A stretch of 64,000 bases of DNA, taken from the NCBI GenBank assembly GCA_004352715.1, contig SCFE01000095.1, forward strand, positions 1,448,586 to 1,512,585, written 5' to 3'. A model generated the notes under the pieces. It saw only the letters and a list, made by a program, of their open reading frames with translations. It made no database searches and was not told where the DNA came from. The stretch is from Hofstenia miamia. Its lineage: Eukaryota; Xenacoelomorpha; Acoela. The position numbers and the translations under genes are program-made. Positions 19,945 through 31,154 of the stretch are shown piece by piece (position 1 is the stretch's first letter; every line of letters begins with the position of its first letter).

Positions 19945-20944
19945 NNNNNNNNNNNNNNNNNNNNNNNNNNNNNNNNNNNNNNNNNNNNNNNNNNNNNNNN
20001 NNNNNNNNNNNNNNNNNNNNNNNNNNNNNNNNNNNNNNNNNNNNNNNNNNNNNNNNNNNNNNNNNNNNNNNNNNNNNNNNNNNNNNNNNNNNNNNNNNNN
20101 NNNNNNNNNNNNNNNNNNNNNNNNNNNNNNNNNNNNNNNNNNNNNNNNNNNNNNNNNNNNNNNNNNNNNNNNNNNNNNNNNNNNNNNNNNNNNNNNNNNN
20201 NNNNNNNNNNNNNNNNNNNNNNNNNNNNNNNNNNNNNNNNNNNNNNNNNNNNNNNNNNNNNNNNNNNNNNNNNNNNNNNNNNNNNNNNNNNNNNNNNNNN
20301 NNNNNNNNNNNNNNNNNNNNNNNNNNNNNNNNNNNNNNNNNNNNNNNNNNNNNNNNNNNNNNNNNNNNNNNNNNNNNNNNNNNNNNNNNNNNNNNNNNNN
20401 NNNNNNNNNNNNNNNNNNNNNNNNNNNNNNNNNNNNNNNNNNNNNNNNNNNNNNNNNNNNNNNNNNNNNNNNNNNNNNNNNNNNNNNNNNNNNNNNNNNN
20501 NNNNNNNNNNNNNNNNNNNNNNNNNNNNNNNNNNNNNNNNNNNNNNNNNNNNNNNNNNNNNNNNNNNNNNNNNNNNNNNNNNNNNNNNNNNNNNNNNNNN
20601 NNNNNNNNNNNNNNNNNNNNNNNNNNNNNNNNNNNNNNNNNNNNNNNNNNNNNNNNNNNNNNNNNNNNNNNNNNNNNNNNNNNNNNNNNNNNNNNNNNNN
20701 NNNNNNNNNNNNNNNNNNNNNNNNNNNNNNNNNNNNNNNNNNNNNNNNNNNNNNNNNNNNNNNNNNNNNNNNNNNNNNNNNNNNNNNNNNNNNNNNNNNN
20801 NNNNNNNNNNNNNNNNNNNNNNNNNNNNNNNNNNNNNNNNNNNNNNNNNNNNNNNNNNNNNNNNNNNNNNNNNNNNNNNNNNNNNNNNNNNNNNNNNNNN
20901 NNNNNNNNNNNNNNNNNNNNNNNNNNNNNNNNNNNNNNNNNNNN
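19945..20944. other. Assembly gap, exactly 1000 N
   Basis: Placeholder-size gap inside the composite hAT, directly at the point where the two near-identical endonuclease copies would diverge. Confidence 0.95.
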
Positions 20945-21192
20945 GTTATATTTTCGTCTGGATTCACTCACATGATCATGCTTACGTGCAAAATTTAATG
21001 TTTTTAATGACCAATTAAAAGTTTTTGATAATAAATAGCGGCTTTTTGTATTAAAATTAATAAATATAAATGAACAATAATGTAGTTGCGATAAGCAAAA
21101 TGCATGCAATAGCTGAATGTTATAATCTGGCCTTAAATTTCTGAGGTGGTATAAGTATCAAACGCCAGAGGCCATTTTATGTATCTTTTTAA

Positions 21193-21789
21193 CCTGTTAA
21201 GCGTCCTATTTTCTTGTGATATGCGCATTTTCAGTAACCAATTTTCTTTGATAAATTTGCTAATTTTTTGTTCTTGCTCAAATATGTTCATATTTGAGTT
21301 TCTATATCTAGTTTTTTTATTCTTTAGTTAGTAGAAAGTTGTAAATAAGTTTTAAGGATTAAAAAATATTTATTACAGGATAAAGAACACAAAATATTTA
21401 TTTTTTGGTGTGCCAACAACATGGTCATCATGAAGATGTCTCACTTTCACTAAAATCAGATTCCAATTCACTAAGGAGTTAAACCATCTCATCCTAATCA
21501 ATTTGTTGTTTTTTACTCATAGTAAAGGGTTTGACAATAAAAGAAAATAGCAAAACAATAAATGTGGCACAAATTTCGGAGACAACAAGACTCAACAACA
21601 GACCAACCCGCAACCTTTAAAGCATGTTATGGCACTGATTTATGAGTACATCACATCGTTTCAAAACCCAGGATAGTTGCCAGATATCTCAATTTTGTTA
21701 TTCTATTTATAAGAGTGGCAAATGTCACCGGAATCATTTTGGGAGTAACTGCGAGTGGGTGACATATGTCACCACAGACGTTTAACAGG
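21193..21789 (-). mobile_element. piggyBac MITE, 597 bp, TTAA target duplication
   Basis: Ends CCTGTTAAGCGTC and GACGTTTAACAGG are inverted repeats (one mismatch), flanked on both sides by TTAA (21189-21192 and 21790-21793), as in piggyBac elements. On the minus strand, MSKKQQID, then DEMV, and LSELESDFSESETSS (with stops) resemble the acidic N-terminus of a piggyBac transposase, so this is an internal-deletion derivative. A palindrome GTGACATATGTCAC lies inside the right end. It interrupts the LINE RT after KDLKFDKFL. Confidence 0.85.
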
Positions 21790-21793
21790 TTAA

Positions 21794-23428
21794 GAGAAAT
21801 TTATCGAATTTTAAATCTTTGTCAATATCAACCCCTAAATATGTAACATCATCACTTTATTTTATCGGAACACTGTTTACAATTAATTCAATTTTGTTTG
21901 TTATTTCTTTTACAGCATTGGGGGAAAATATAATGAATTGAGTTTTTTCAATATTAATTTTTAATTGATTGGATGTGAAATACCTAGAAAGATTTTCAAT
22001 ATCACTTTGCAAATTTTCTGTGGCCCTGAATGCATTATTATCTGTATTTATGAGACACGCGTCATCAGCAAATTGATAAATTTCACAATGGTTTACATGT
22101 TTAATAATGTCATTTACATATATTGCAAATAGAACGGGCCCTAGTACTGTGCCTTGAGGTACTCCTCGATCGGTTGTGATGTAATCAGATTTTATGTTAT
22201 TCATTAATACATGCTGTTTTCTATTTTTTAAAAAACTCTATTAATTTAATTGAATTTTGTTGAAATCCATAATTTTTAAGTTTAATTGATAAAATTTCAA
22301 AATTCATTGAATTAAAAGCTTTGCTTAAGTCTAGAAGGGCTTAACAACATGATTTATTTTGAGATTTATTTGCGGATATTTTTTCAGTAATTGAAATAAT
22401 TGCATCACTTGTACTATATTTAGCGCGAAAACCATATTGTTTGGATGATAAAATATTCTTAGATGCAAGATATTGATTGATTTGAATGTGCAGTAAACTT
22501 TAAAATAGCTTACTAAAAGGATGCGTTATTGAAATTGGCCTATAATCTTTAGCAATAAAGGGATCTCCATTTTTATACAAAGGTGTTATATCTGACTTTT
22601 TCAGTTTTCAACTATACATTGATTAAATGCAAATGATAAATGGTAACCAAATACATGAAAAATTTTTTTATTATGAAGTAAGCTAAATGAGTCGAACCTG
22701 AAGATTTATTAACATCTAAGTTTCGTACAATAGTTTGTAATTCTTTTAAGGTAGATAACCTAAATTGAAACGTAGATTTTCAATTTGATTGCTTACGTTT
22801 TGATAGAGAAATTTTTAGAAAATTGAAGTTACCTAATTCTTTAAATGTGTGATTTAGATGAATTAAAATCTTTTTTTAATCGATAAATTTTTTATTATCA
22901 ATATAAAGTTCTGAAATTTCACTATTTAGCCCATTCGATTTTCCAATAAAACGGTTTAAAAATTTCCACTTTTGTTTAGAAGAGTTTAAGTTTTCAAAAA
23001 ATCGACGTTGTTTTAATGATGTATTTGATCTTTCGTAATTAGTCCAATTTATCTCGGTCGGGTCGGACTTAGCTAGTTCAAAGAGTTTCTGCTTTATGTT
23101 TATCGTGTTCTTAATTAGTTGATTGTCAGTTGCGGTTAAGTTAAATCGTCGTGATTTGTTAATTACTCGGCGGGACTTGAGCGGTGCTACTTTGTTTAGT
23201 GATTGATTGATCTGTGCGGCAATGTAATTTACCATGTGGGAACCAGAATTTAGAGTAAAAATATATTCGAATTGAATATTTTTAAGTAAATTTTTCATGA
23301 TTTCATCTGAATAGTTTTTGAAATCCCTAGCATAAATCGTTTTAAATTTAAATAACTTAGCAATATATGTACTAATATAAATGCAGAGTGCATGATCACT
23401 GAAAGATTCGAGGATTAAAGGTTTATAT
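21794..23428 (-). pseudogene. LINE ORF2 middle: endonuclease end, linker and RT core
   Basis: From 23428 downwards: SDHALCIYI (catalytic SDH of the endonuclease); a 140-residue open linker (23298-22876) with NRFIGKSNGLNSEIS; then, with frameshifts, FGFRAKYSTSDAIISI-like and DLSKAFNSMNFEIL-like residues; then an open 115-residue frame (22204-21857) with RGVPQGTVLGPVLFAIYVND and YQFADDACLI, where the catalytic FADD is intact; ending YLGVDIDKDLKFDKFL. This is the canonical LINE RT palm. The protein would reverse-transcribe at nicked target DNA, but at least five disruptions are present. Confidence 0.85.
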
Positions 23429-24275
23429 CAGGGATCCAACATGATTAATCGTCAACGCGATTAATCTATCGTGCTGTTCAAGTAGATTAGATTAATCGTA
23501 AACAGCGTGCTCGATTAATCTAGATTATTTTAATTAAGTTGATGCTTATGCATTCAGTTGTCATTTTCGGTTTGATCTTATCTATGGCCACTATTCTTGA
23601 GTCATGTTTAACAAAAGAAAACCTTAGCACCAGACATAGAAGAGGAGCGTGATGATTAGGCCATGGTTAGACTAGTGATTGGTTCAAAAGTGATCTATCA
23701 CATTTTGATTTATTCGCACGTCTAACCACCCGAGATAATTAGCGATGTGACGATCACGAAGAAATCGTGCTCTTTCGATTTCCTTGTGATCGTCACGTCG
23801 CTAATTATCTCAGGTGTTTAGACATGCAATTCTTTCAAATGTGAGAGATCACTTTTAAAACAATCACTAGTCTAACCGTGGCCTTAGGTATCTAACATAC
23901 CTAGGAAGCGTCGAATGTCGCCTAATTCTATATATAAGGATCCTCGATTTTATCACGCCAACTTCTAATCAGGTTGAGAGACTGTTCAGCAAAGCTGGTT
24001 ATGCTCTATCTGATTACCAAATCGTTTATTACCCCTGAACTTAGAGATCCAAATTTCTTCACCCTAACAAGCACATGCGGAGTAAAATTACTTCAGGAAA
24101 TAATCTCAAATAAAAATAATCGTTGATATTTTCTATTTTGAATATTTTTAATCAGAAGTAGATTAATCGACGATTCATCGCGATTATTAATCTCCTGGCA
24201 GCAGCGATTACGATTAATCTATCGCCAAATTTTTTTTTCAACCGATTAATCGCGATTAATATCTAACGATCCCTG
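23429..24275 (+). mobile_element. hAT copy (right), 847 bp, inserted in the LINE endonuclease
   Basis: Begins CAGGGATCC and ends GATCCCTG. The flanks GTTTATAT (23421-23428) and CTTTATAT (24276-24283) match at 7 of 8, so it is a direct insertion into the LINE. It contains the same decayed hATC segment as 19000-19125 (about 23966) plus a nested foldback MITE. Confidence 0.85.
23659..23883. mobile_element. Foldback MITE, Harbinger-like, 225 bp, TTA duplication
   Basis: GGCCATGGTTAGACTAGTGA at the left pairs with TCACTAGTCTAACCGTGGCC at the right, and the pairing extends through most of the element (for example GATAATTAGCGATGTGACGA against TCGTCACGTCGCTAATTATC). TTA flanks both sides. The sister hAT copy at 18921-18930 preserves the empty site (GATGATTAGGCATCTAAC), which proves the insertion and its 3-bp duplication. 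TTA duplications fit the PIF/Harbinger group. Confidence 0.85.
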
Positions 24276-24900
24276 CTTTATATATAGTTTCTGAATTACA
24301 TAAAACATAATCCGTTAATGTCGTCCTTCTAGTGGGTGTTGATAATTTTTAAGTTATAAATAGCGCATATGTTTAAGGAATAGTTATTATTAGGAATATT
24401 TGAAATTTCATCGCATTTAAACTTTCTATATTCTACAAGAAACTTCTTATTTGGATTATAAGTCACATTAATTAATTCGTGTTCGGAGGAATTTGTATTT
24501 GATTTAATTTCAATCCATAAAAACTCAAAAACAGAATGATCGGATTCAAGTTTTTTTTCGTATTGGATTTAATTCTTTTGGTGCAATAATCATAAGACCA
24601 CTACCTCTACTATCCCTATTTTTAACAAAAACATCAAAGATTGCGGGGTTTGGATTGAACAAATTTGGATTAATTTCGTTGTTTAACCAAGTTTCTGTAA
24701 TAGTGATAATGGAATTTGAACCAAATTGAGTTGCAATTTTAAGAAAGTGATTTCTATTTGAATTCAGACTTCTGAATGATTCGCTAAATTTTCAAGATTA
24801 CATTCATCTAAGATTGGGCCAAGATTTAATTCTATATCTCCTTCTCTAAGAATTAAATTATTATAAAGGTAATCACGGATGAAAGTAAGAAAATTTTTGC
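24276..24900 (-). pseudogene. LINE endonuclease, N-terminal part
   Basis: On the minus strand from about 24790: FLKIATQFGSNSIITITETW, then NEINPNLFNPNPAIFDVFV and KNRDSRGSGLMIIAPKEL; after a frame change SDHSVFEFLWIEIKS. These are the ETW and rGgGl-x-ii motifs and the beta strand before the catalytic core of APE endonucleases. It continues at 23428 beyond the hAT insertion. Confidence 0.8.
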
Positions 24901-25029
24901 TAAATTTTAGTGATAATTCATAGTAGTGTTGATAATGAAATTTGTGTGTGTGTGTATGCGTGAATGTCTCACGTGTATATAGTATAAGTTTACATTTTTA
25001 AGGAGTAATACAAATAAAAAATTGCAAAA

Positions 25030-25074
25030 TTTTTTTTCATACGATTAATCGCGATTAAAATCTAACGATCCCTG
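25030..25074 (+). mobile_element. hAT right-end remnant
   Basis: ACGATTAATCGCGATTAAAA followed by TCTAACGATCCCTG is the same terminus as at 19350 and 24275, followed by AGTTCAAT, which pairs with the left flank of 18669. A short GTGTGTGT run lies at 24941-24953. Confidence 0.8.
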
Positions 25075-25162
25075 AGTTCAATAACCTACATTTGCATGGT
25101 TGTTTTCAGCAACAGAATATTAATAAAGAGATTTTATCACATACACATGCTATTATATATAT

Positions 25163-27127
25163 TAAGGCTGGGCGATGCATTCACTAATCGAATCAAAATT
25201 AATGCGGCTGTTAATAATCGAATCCAAATTGGCCAAATTGGATCAATTATGATTTGTTTACTGTCGACTTTAAAAATAATGATGCTAGTAACACATATAA
25301 TCGTTTTAGAAGAAAATGAATCAAACAATCATGAACAAATCCAATAAACATTTTTGGTTGAAGCAAAGTTGAATTTTGGTTGAATTTGTAATGAACACGT
25401 TACACATTGAATTTGTATTCAAAATTAAACCAAATTTAATTATTACCGGTATTCAATAACAGCTAAAGAACAAAAATATGTATATATTTATACATTTTTA
25501 AGACGTTAACTGGGGCGCGCAAAACTGATTAAAGTCAAAATGATTTTTTTCGGTCAAAACATTTGCAAGATTTTTTAAGATATGAAAATATTAATTTTGC
25601 GGATAGTAGCATGGTTGCAAAGCCAAAAAGTCTAAAATATTATGTAAGCTCAAACTTCGTTTTTAGGTCAAAACTGTGAAAATCAACTACATGTATTAAC
25701 CCAAGGTCGTCTAAATAAGTTTCTATATTTTTGCGAAAATGCTTATCAAAATTTGGTTTCAAATAAAAGTAGATGTTATAATGTTAATATTGAACGATGT
25801 ACTTGCCGTTCAGAAAAGTATTAACGAAAAGGCCTTCTTTTTCTTTAAGCTAAACATTATATTTTGTTATATGTAAGCACAGAGATGGAAGTCAGTTGGT
25901 ATTGTCCACCAGACCGGATCTGGTCACCCTTAATTTCACTTCACCGGTCAAAACCTATCACTTGTGTCCCTGGTCTGGTCATATGATCCACGAATTTAAT
26001 CCAGAATTTTCTCAAATCTTAAGCTGCGAAAGCACGTGACAATTACCATAATTATGATTGTAAACACACTGTAATTTACAAAAAGTTCAATTATGTACAC
26101 TGTACAGTTGTGCGAAAAAGTTAGTATATCACATATGCAATTCATTAACTTGGGCCAATAAGTTGTCTTTTTTCATCAATGCAAGTGCATAACGTAATAG
26201 TGCTATTGAACATTGAATGTCGAATGAGTGGTATAAATTCTGTGAACTATAAGGATCTAAGTATCTAAATAATAAAACCATTTTGAATTATAACTCTCAA
26301 TTTAACTTTTACCGCTATACTATATTGCAAATGAATCGTAATATAGTAATGATTTAGAACTAATGGAAATTGTTAGCAAAAATGCCTATTTCCCATTTTG
26401 CCTTTAAAAGCCCAAACCTATGAGATCTCATAATTTATTGTTAGATTATATCTTCAGAGAAACGTTAAGCTCTGCTAATTCATTAGGCTTAAAATTGTAT
26501 TTCAAATTTATTCCCATCAATGATTGGAAATAATCAAAGCGTGCCATTAATTTATCACGGAAGAATCATTTACATAGGATTACCAATTTTAAATGAATAA
26601 TGAATAATGAGATATTTAGGGTTAATCGGATTACTTGAACACGTGTGCGTTCATTACACGTTCTTTCAGTTGTACAAATGCATTATGTAATGCAAAAACG
26701 GAACAAAACCAATGGCGGACACACCCATTTAAAAAGTGCATTTAACTTATAACCAGTGTAAAGCGATCAAAACCATTACAATATAATGTGAGGATCGGTC
26801 AAAGCCAGTACCCACATTTGGGTAATTCGGCTACCAGACCGGTCAACACTGGTCACCGGTCAGACGTAATCGGAACCGGACCGGTCATGGTCACCAATTG
26901 AAGGTACCACTTGCATATCTGTGAAGGCAGTACTTTAAAACACGCATTATTTTGGAGGAAATACGATCTGACAATCACTCAAAGCTAAAATTTTCATAGT
27001 CTTATGTTTATAAAAGCAAATTAGAAATACATATTTAAAGCAAGTTTAGTTTTCAATACTCGAATTGATAATCGAGGTTTTCAATGCGAATCGTATCGAA
27101 TTCAAAGGTCCGCATCACCCAGGCCTA
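25163..27127. mobile_element. hAT-like element, about 1.97 kb, with nested element
   Basis: Left TTAAGGCTGGGCGATGCA and right (complement) TTAGGCCTGGGTGATGCG match at 14 of 18. Subterminal regions on both sides are rich in ATCGAAT motifs. Flanks are TA repeats, so the target duplication cannot be judged. No transposase recognised. Part of its left side (25355-25500) is shared with 45300-45465. Confidence 0.65.
25880..26921. mobile_element. hAT-like element nested in 25163-27127
   Basis: Left CAGAGATGGAAGT and right complement CAGATATGCAAGT form imperfect termini. Inside both ends lie repeated ACCGGTC/GACCGGT motifs. The flanks TGTAAGCA (25872-25879) and TGAAGGCA (26922-26929) match at 6 of 8. 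TIRs of CAGAGRTGGAARG type are common in hAT elements. The interior holds no recognisable gene. Confidence 0.65.
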
Positions 27128-27271
27128 ATATATATATATATATNNNNNNNNNNNNNNNNNNNNNNNNNNNNNNNNNNNNNNNNNNNNNNNNNNNNNNNNN
27201 NNNNNNNNNNNNNNNNNNNNNNNNNNNNNNNNNNNNNNNNNNNNNNNNNNNNNNNNNNNNNNNNNNNNNNN

Positions 27272-27300
<29 letters not shown>
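27128..27300. repeat. (TA)n array with 128-N gap
   Basis: TA dinucleotides on both sides of the N run 27144-27271, directly at the right end of the hAT-like element. Confidence 0.9.
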
Positions 27301-27303
<3 letters not shown>

Positions 27304-27361
27304 CACTGGATATTTTTTTTAAATAAATTCTGGCACTTAGGATCACTTTTGGTACTGCGTA

Positions 27362-27449
27362 CAGGGCGCACCCAGCTTTTTTCTGAGGAGGGGAACAATT
27401 CAGCCCTACCCGCTCAGCCCTTGTCCAGTCCCCCTTGGCTACGCAATGT
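27362..27449 (+). mobile_element. hAT MITE, CAGKGGCGTA family, short remnant
   Basis: CAGGGCGCACCCAG with TTTTCTGAGGAGGGG at the left, and CCCCCTTGGCTACGCAATG at the right, follow the end pattern of copies at 11942 and 34264. The central about 130 bases are missing. Confidence 0.55.
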
Positions 27450-28151
27450 CTAGAAGGAGAACATCACCCTAAATTTTGTAGTTAGTTCATAGTCAAATGC
27501 TTCTCTAAAAATAGACTACACTCTTTATAAATACAGTCATCAACTATTGAGAAAAATATGTTATCCCTAAAATAGCAGTGAGTAATTGTCATGAAATGAA
27601 TCAATTGAGAACATCTTCATAACATGTAATCAGATTCCATTAAAGGAATTTTTTTCTATGGTTTATGCCAAAACAAAAGTATTTTTAGATGTCTCAGTAA
27701 AATGCATGGGGCCTATAAAGTCCCAATTGCCCCAAAATCTGTCAAATATTTCCTTTAAAAAATTGCAGCACTGCAATGCACATTGCTTCACCATACAGGA
27801 AAATTTCGTGACGGCATCAAAATACAGACCAATTTAGAGCAATCGCAAAAAATATTTTTATGCCACGTAATCAAATAGCACGTGGAATCAATTTTCGTAC
27901 GCCATCGCCCTACAGAAATTTTTCGTAGCTAGAAAATATTTCGTGTAATGTTCAACCCAAAAACAACACTCACCCTTGAAGAAGAAGACCTACTAATCAG
28001 TTCAACTTGAAGACTATCTCCATGAGCTCAGTCAGGTATAGACACAGTCTTGAATGAAAAACTCACGAAAATCCTTAAGATGCGGGACAACATGACAATC
28101 TTTATGCAACAACCGTCTCACTAATTATGTCAACGGCGCATTGGGAGGGCG

Positions 28152-28742
28152 TGTAGTATCAAGACTCATACAATTTTAATTCGAACTACAATCAATGAAC
28201 TGTTTGTGAATGAACATCGAATGGAAGTTAATTCGTGATTCATAATTTTAGTTGTCATGCTTGTGACATAATTAGCATTGTTGAATTAGATTTTGTAAAC
28301 ATTTCTGTTAGCCAGTTTATCTGGTACTTATTGTTCACTATTAGTTAATCATTTATAAATAGGGCAATGTATGCCGCATTCTGTTAAAAAAAGTTTTAGT
28401 TTATCATTAACTAAACTCTGTTTCTCCGTTTCAAATAGTTTTTTGCTAAGATGACTATGTCAAGCTAAGTTCTTTAAGTAAGAGGAGGTATTCGGATTCC
28501 TCTTAAATGGAAGATCAATTGCTTTGCTTAATTGGTTAATATATTACTTATACTTGTTTGCAATTCCCACACTCTAGTTATGCTGGTTAGTTTTTACTCT
28601 AGCTTCTTGCTCATGCAGTGTATTATACAAAATTCTTTCATATGGTTTACGTTAACTACTTGCTCGAATGCTAATAAATGTTTGCTATACTACCAGTGAT
28701 TGCTGGCACGTACACATTACTTAAGTTTTCCCCGTTCTAACA
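28152..28742 (+). repeat. Candidate LTR with primer-binding site
   Basis: Runs from TGTAGTATCAAGACTC to CGTTCTAACA, with a TATAAATAGGGCAATG box at about 28353. Directly after it comes TTGTGGCGATGCTAGG, which resembles the T-TGGCGA-type primer-binding region of Gypsy elements. Only about 80 internal bases follow before a (TA)n array at 28820, so it is a solo LTR or the 5' end of a deleted element. Confidence 0.45.
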
Positions 28743-28818
28743 TTGTGGCGATGCTAGGTAAATTTGAAGTGTGTACATGAAGTAGTTTTTAATTATGATT
28801 GACAAAATTATGAATTTA

Positions 28819-28819
<1 letters not shown>

Positions 28820-28874
<55 letters not shown>
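28820..28874. repeat. (TA)n microsatellite
   Basis: TA dinucleotide run. Confidence 0.95.
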
Positions 28875-28880
<6 letters not shown>

Positions 28881-29418
28881 ATGGCACGGCTTATCAAATG
28901 CAATCTAAAATCCCAGTCCAAACATGGACCGATGCTGTTTCCAATAAATATTTTTAATCTTTTGCATTAACTGATGCTTATGAGAAGCAAGAGAAACTAA
29001 AATGAAAAATTGTATACTTTTGTAATGAATTAGTCATTATTTATTTTGCATTGTTTTCTTTTGTTCTTTTAATTAAAACTTATTTGGCAAATAAATTGTG
29101 TCATTATTAGCTGTTTTCATTTAAACCAAGTAAATTTGCTTTTGAGGCTGATTGATGTTTTGACGGACATTTAATTCGATTTTTATCATTGACTTAGCTA
29201 TCATACCAAGATTTTATTTTCTGTGTTCAGTTGCTGAAAATTCAATAAGCTCAGTACAAAATTAGACAGCCCAAATAGGCTGAACTTCGGTTATCATTGG
29301 GATGTATTTCCGGTAATAAACTAATATAACTTTAGCTACACAGAGATTTAATTTTCAAAGGTCGCCTTATTTTATTGGTAGCAATATGCTTCGTTTCTGC
29401 TTAATCTGTGTATAAATA

Positions 29419-29635
29419 CAGGGCCGTACTCAGAAATTTCTGACGAGCAGGGCTTAGTTGTGAGAAAATTGAGTTACTAAATTTGCAAAATATTGAAAAA
29501 ATACATCTTGAAAATGTTTCTCGCCACCTTAGTTTCTAAATTTTTCAATGTTTATATTTTACACAGTCAAAATTAATGTTGAGAACCTGACAGAGGGGGA
29601 GGATCCACCTTATTCCACTTCGTGTGCGCTAATTG
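29419..29635 (+). mobile_element. hAT MITE, CAGKGGCGTA family, diverged copy
   Basis: CAGGGCCGTACTCAG, then TTTCTGACGAG, an interior with AATATTGAAAAAATA and TTTTTCAATG, CACAGTCAAAATTAATG and GAACCTGACAGAGGGGGA follow copy A block by block. The right end is degraded (GTGCGCTAATTG). No target duplication is visible. Confidence 0.7.
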
Positions 29636-31154
29636 TGTGCTCCTATTTTGCACAAGTCTCAGTCAACAAGCTACTAGTGCATCTAAACTTTTCATTAGGG
29701 TTTCATAGTTGCTCTTCATTGTGAAATAGACAATATGAGTTTAGAAACCGAACCCAAATCTATTAGAATATTTACTACCGGAATCCGAACCGTGCCGCCC
29801 CGAAGCGTAAATTTCTATTTGCGATATTTAAGGTCTTGGATCTCGGTTCAATCAGACGATGACTAACATCTGGTATTTTCTGATAGCTATTCTTTGTTAT
29901 TACTTAAAATCTTGGATCTTTCCAAATCGAGTGTTGATTAATATCAGTAGGTTTTTGATCAATCAATCTCAGCTTTGTATTCGAACCCAACAATTTGATT
30001 TCCTATGCCACTCTCTAGTGTAAACCTTTCAGGAAATTGAAAAAACCCTAAGTTAAATAATAAATAACATTTTTATCGATTCAATAAATATTTTGTTTTC
30101 AACTAACAATGAATGCCAACATATATTAATCGTAATTAAAGATATGTTAGTTTTCAATTTTGTAAATTTTTACTTAATGTTACTTAGAAACTTAAAAGAT
30201 CCTTGTTTAAGAGTAAGGTTCATAATGAGGAAGTGGATTCTGCGGCAAGTAAATAGGATATTTTACTTCAACATTGAATCAATACCAGCAGGCCAGTTGG
30301 GTATGAAAATTCAGATTGTATTTATACATGTCAACATTTTACTATTTATTCATCAATTATTGAACGTCAAGTTGACATGATGGTTAAGCTTTTGGGCTAC
30401 AATATCAATAGTTCAAAGTTATTTTGATTGGTCAGAAGATCTAACCAATATTTAAAACGGAAGCATGTGCATGGTTTTCAATAGACAAATCTTGATTTGA
30501 TATTATCGCTTATTGTAGCTTTCATTAAAACATTGTAATATAGTCAAGAATACTGTAAGTTTCTTTCATTGAATAAATACATGTACATATTGCATAGTAC
30601 AATGGATTTTGTAGTAACTTTAATTAAAAATTACGCTGAATTATTTGATAAAATTATATTTTAATTTCTAGATGTAATTCTGTTATCTCTTGATTTACAA
30701 ATTGAATGTTAAGGAGGCTGACAAGATTTTTTATGTACACCATGTATTTTTAAGAATAGATTGAGATTTGAGATATTCAAGAACAAAATTATATAAGGGT
30801 AAAAACTTTTTAAAGTATATTTAAAGACAAATTGTTTGTATGGCTTCGAGGGTGTTAGGGGTCTAAGTAAATATCAATTTTTCATAAATATAAGTCATTC
30901 ACAATAACAATTTCAAATAATATATTGCAGTTTGTATTCAAACAAATTATTTAGCATGCCCCAAATTCGCTTACTTTTGAAACATTAATTTTTACTTCAA
31001 TTTAGTTTGAAATCTAAGAGTTAACACAATATAGAAGAAAAATTCAACAAATTATGCTTCAATTTGAATCTAAACATTAGAGCATATAATATACAATAGA
31101 ATAGAATCGTATATTTGATAAAAACTAATAATAAACTGAAGAATCAAAACTAAT
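29636..31154. other. No gene recognised
   Basis: AT-rich. The 95-residue plus frame at 30093-30380 has no recognisable motif and I do not call it a gene. Confidence 0.45.

Larger units (their letters stand above)
20945..24900 (-). mobile_element. LINE (CR1/Jockey-type), minus strand, split by two insertions
   Basis: Reading right to left: endonuclease (24880-24276), hAT insertion (24275-23429), endonuclease end with SDHALCIYI (23428), linker, RT (about 22800-21794), piggyBac MITE (21789-21193), and the RT C-terminal region (21188-20945, with LHAFCLSQLHYCS and FARKHDHVSES). Removing the two insertions gives a collinear ORF2 order. ORF1 is not seen. Many stops and frameshifts show that it is dead. 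Confidence 0.8.
18669..25074. mobile_element. Composite hAT structure, 6.4 kb, bounded by perfect 8-bp duplication
   Basis: The left end CAGCGATCC at 18669 and right end GATCCCTG at 25074 are hAT-like inverted termini. AGTTCAAT occurs immediately outside both (18661-18668 and 25075-25082). Between them lie: an hAT copy ending at 19350, a LINE endonuclease piece, a 1000-N gap, a minus-strand LINE split by a piggyBac MITE and a second hAT copy, and an hAT end remnant. The duplication shows that 18669 and 25074 are the two ends of a single original insertion into which the rest was inserted or recombined. Confidence 0.75.

Noticed and set aside
24930-24965. CRISPR-like or satellite array at the GT run
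   Set aside because: It is a short GTGTGTGT microsatellite. No spaced repeats occur anywhere in the window.
30093-30380. 95-residue plus-strand frame
   Set aside because: No domain, no codon signal I could see, and no flanking gene structure.
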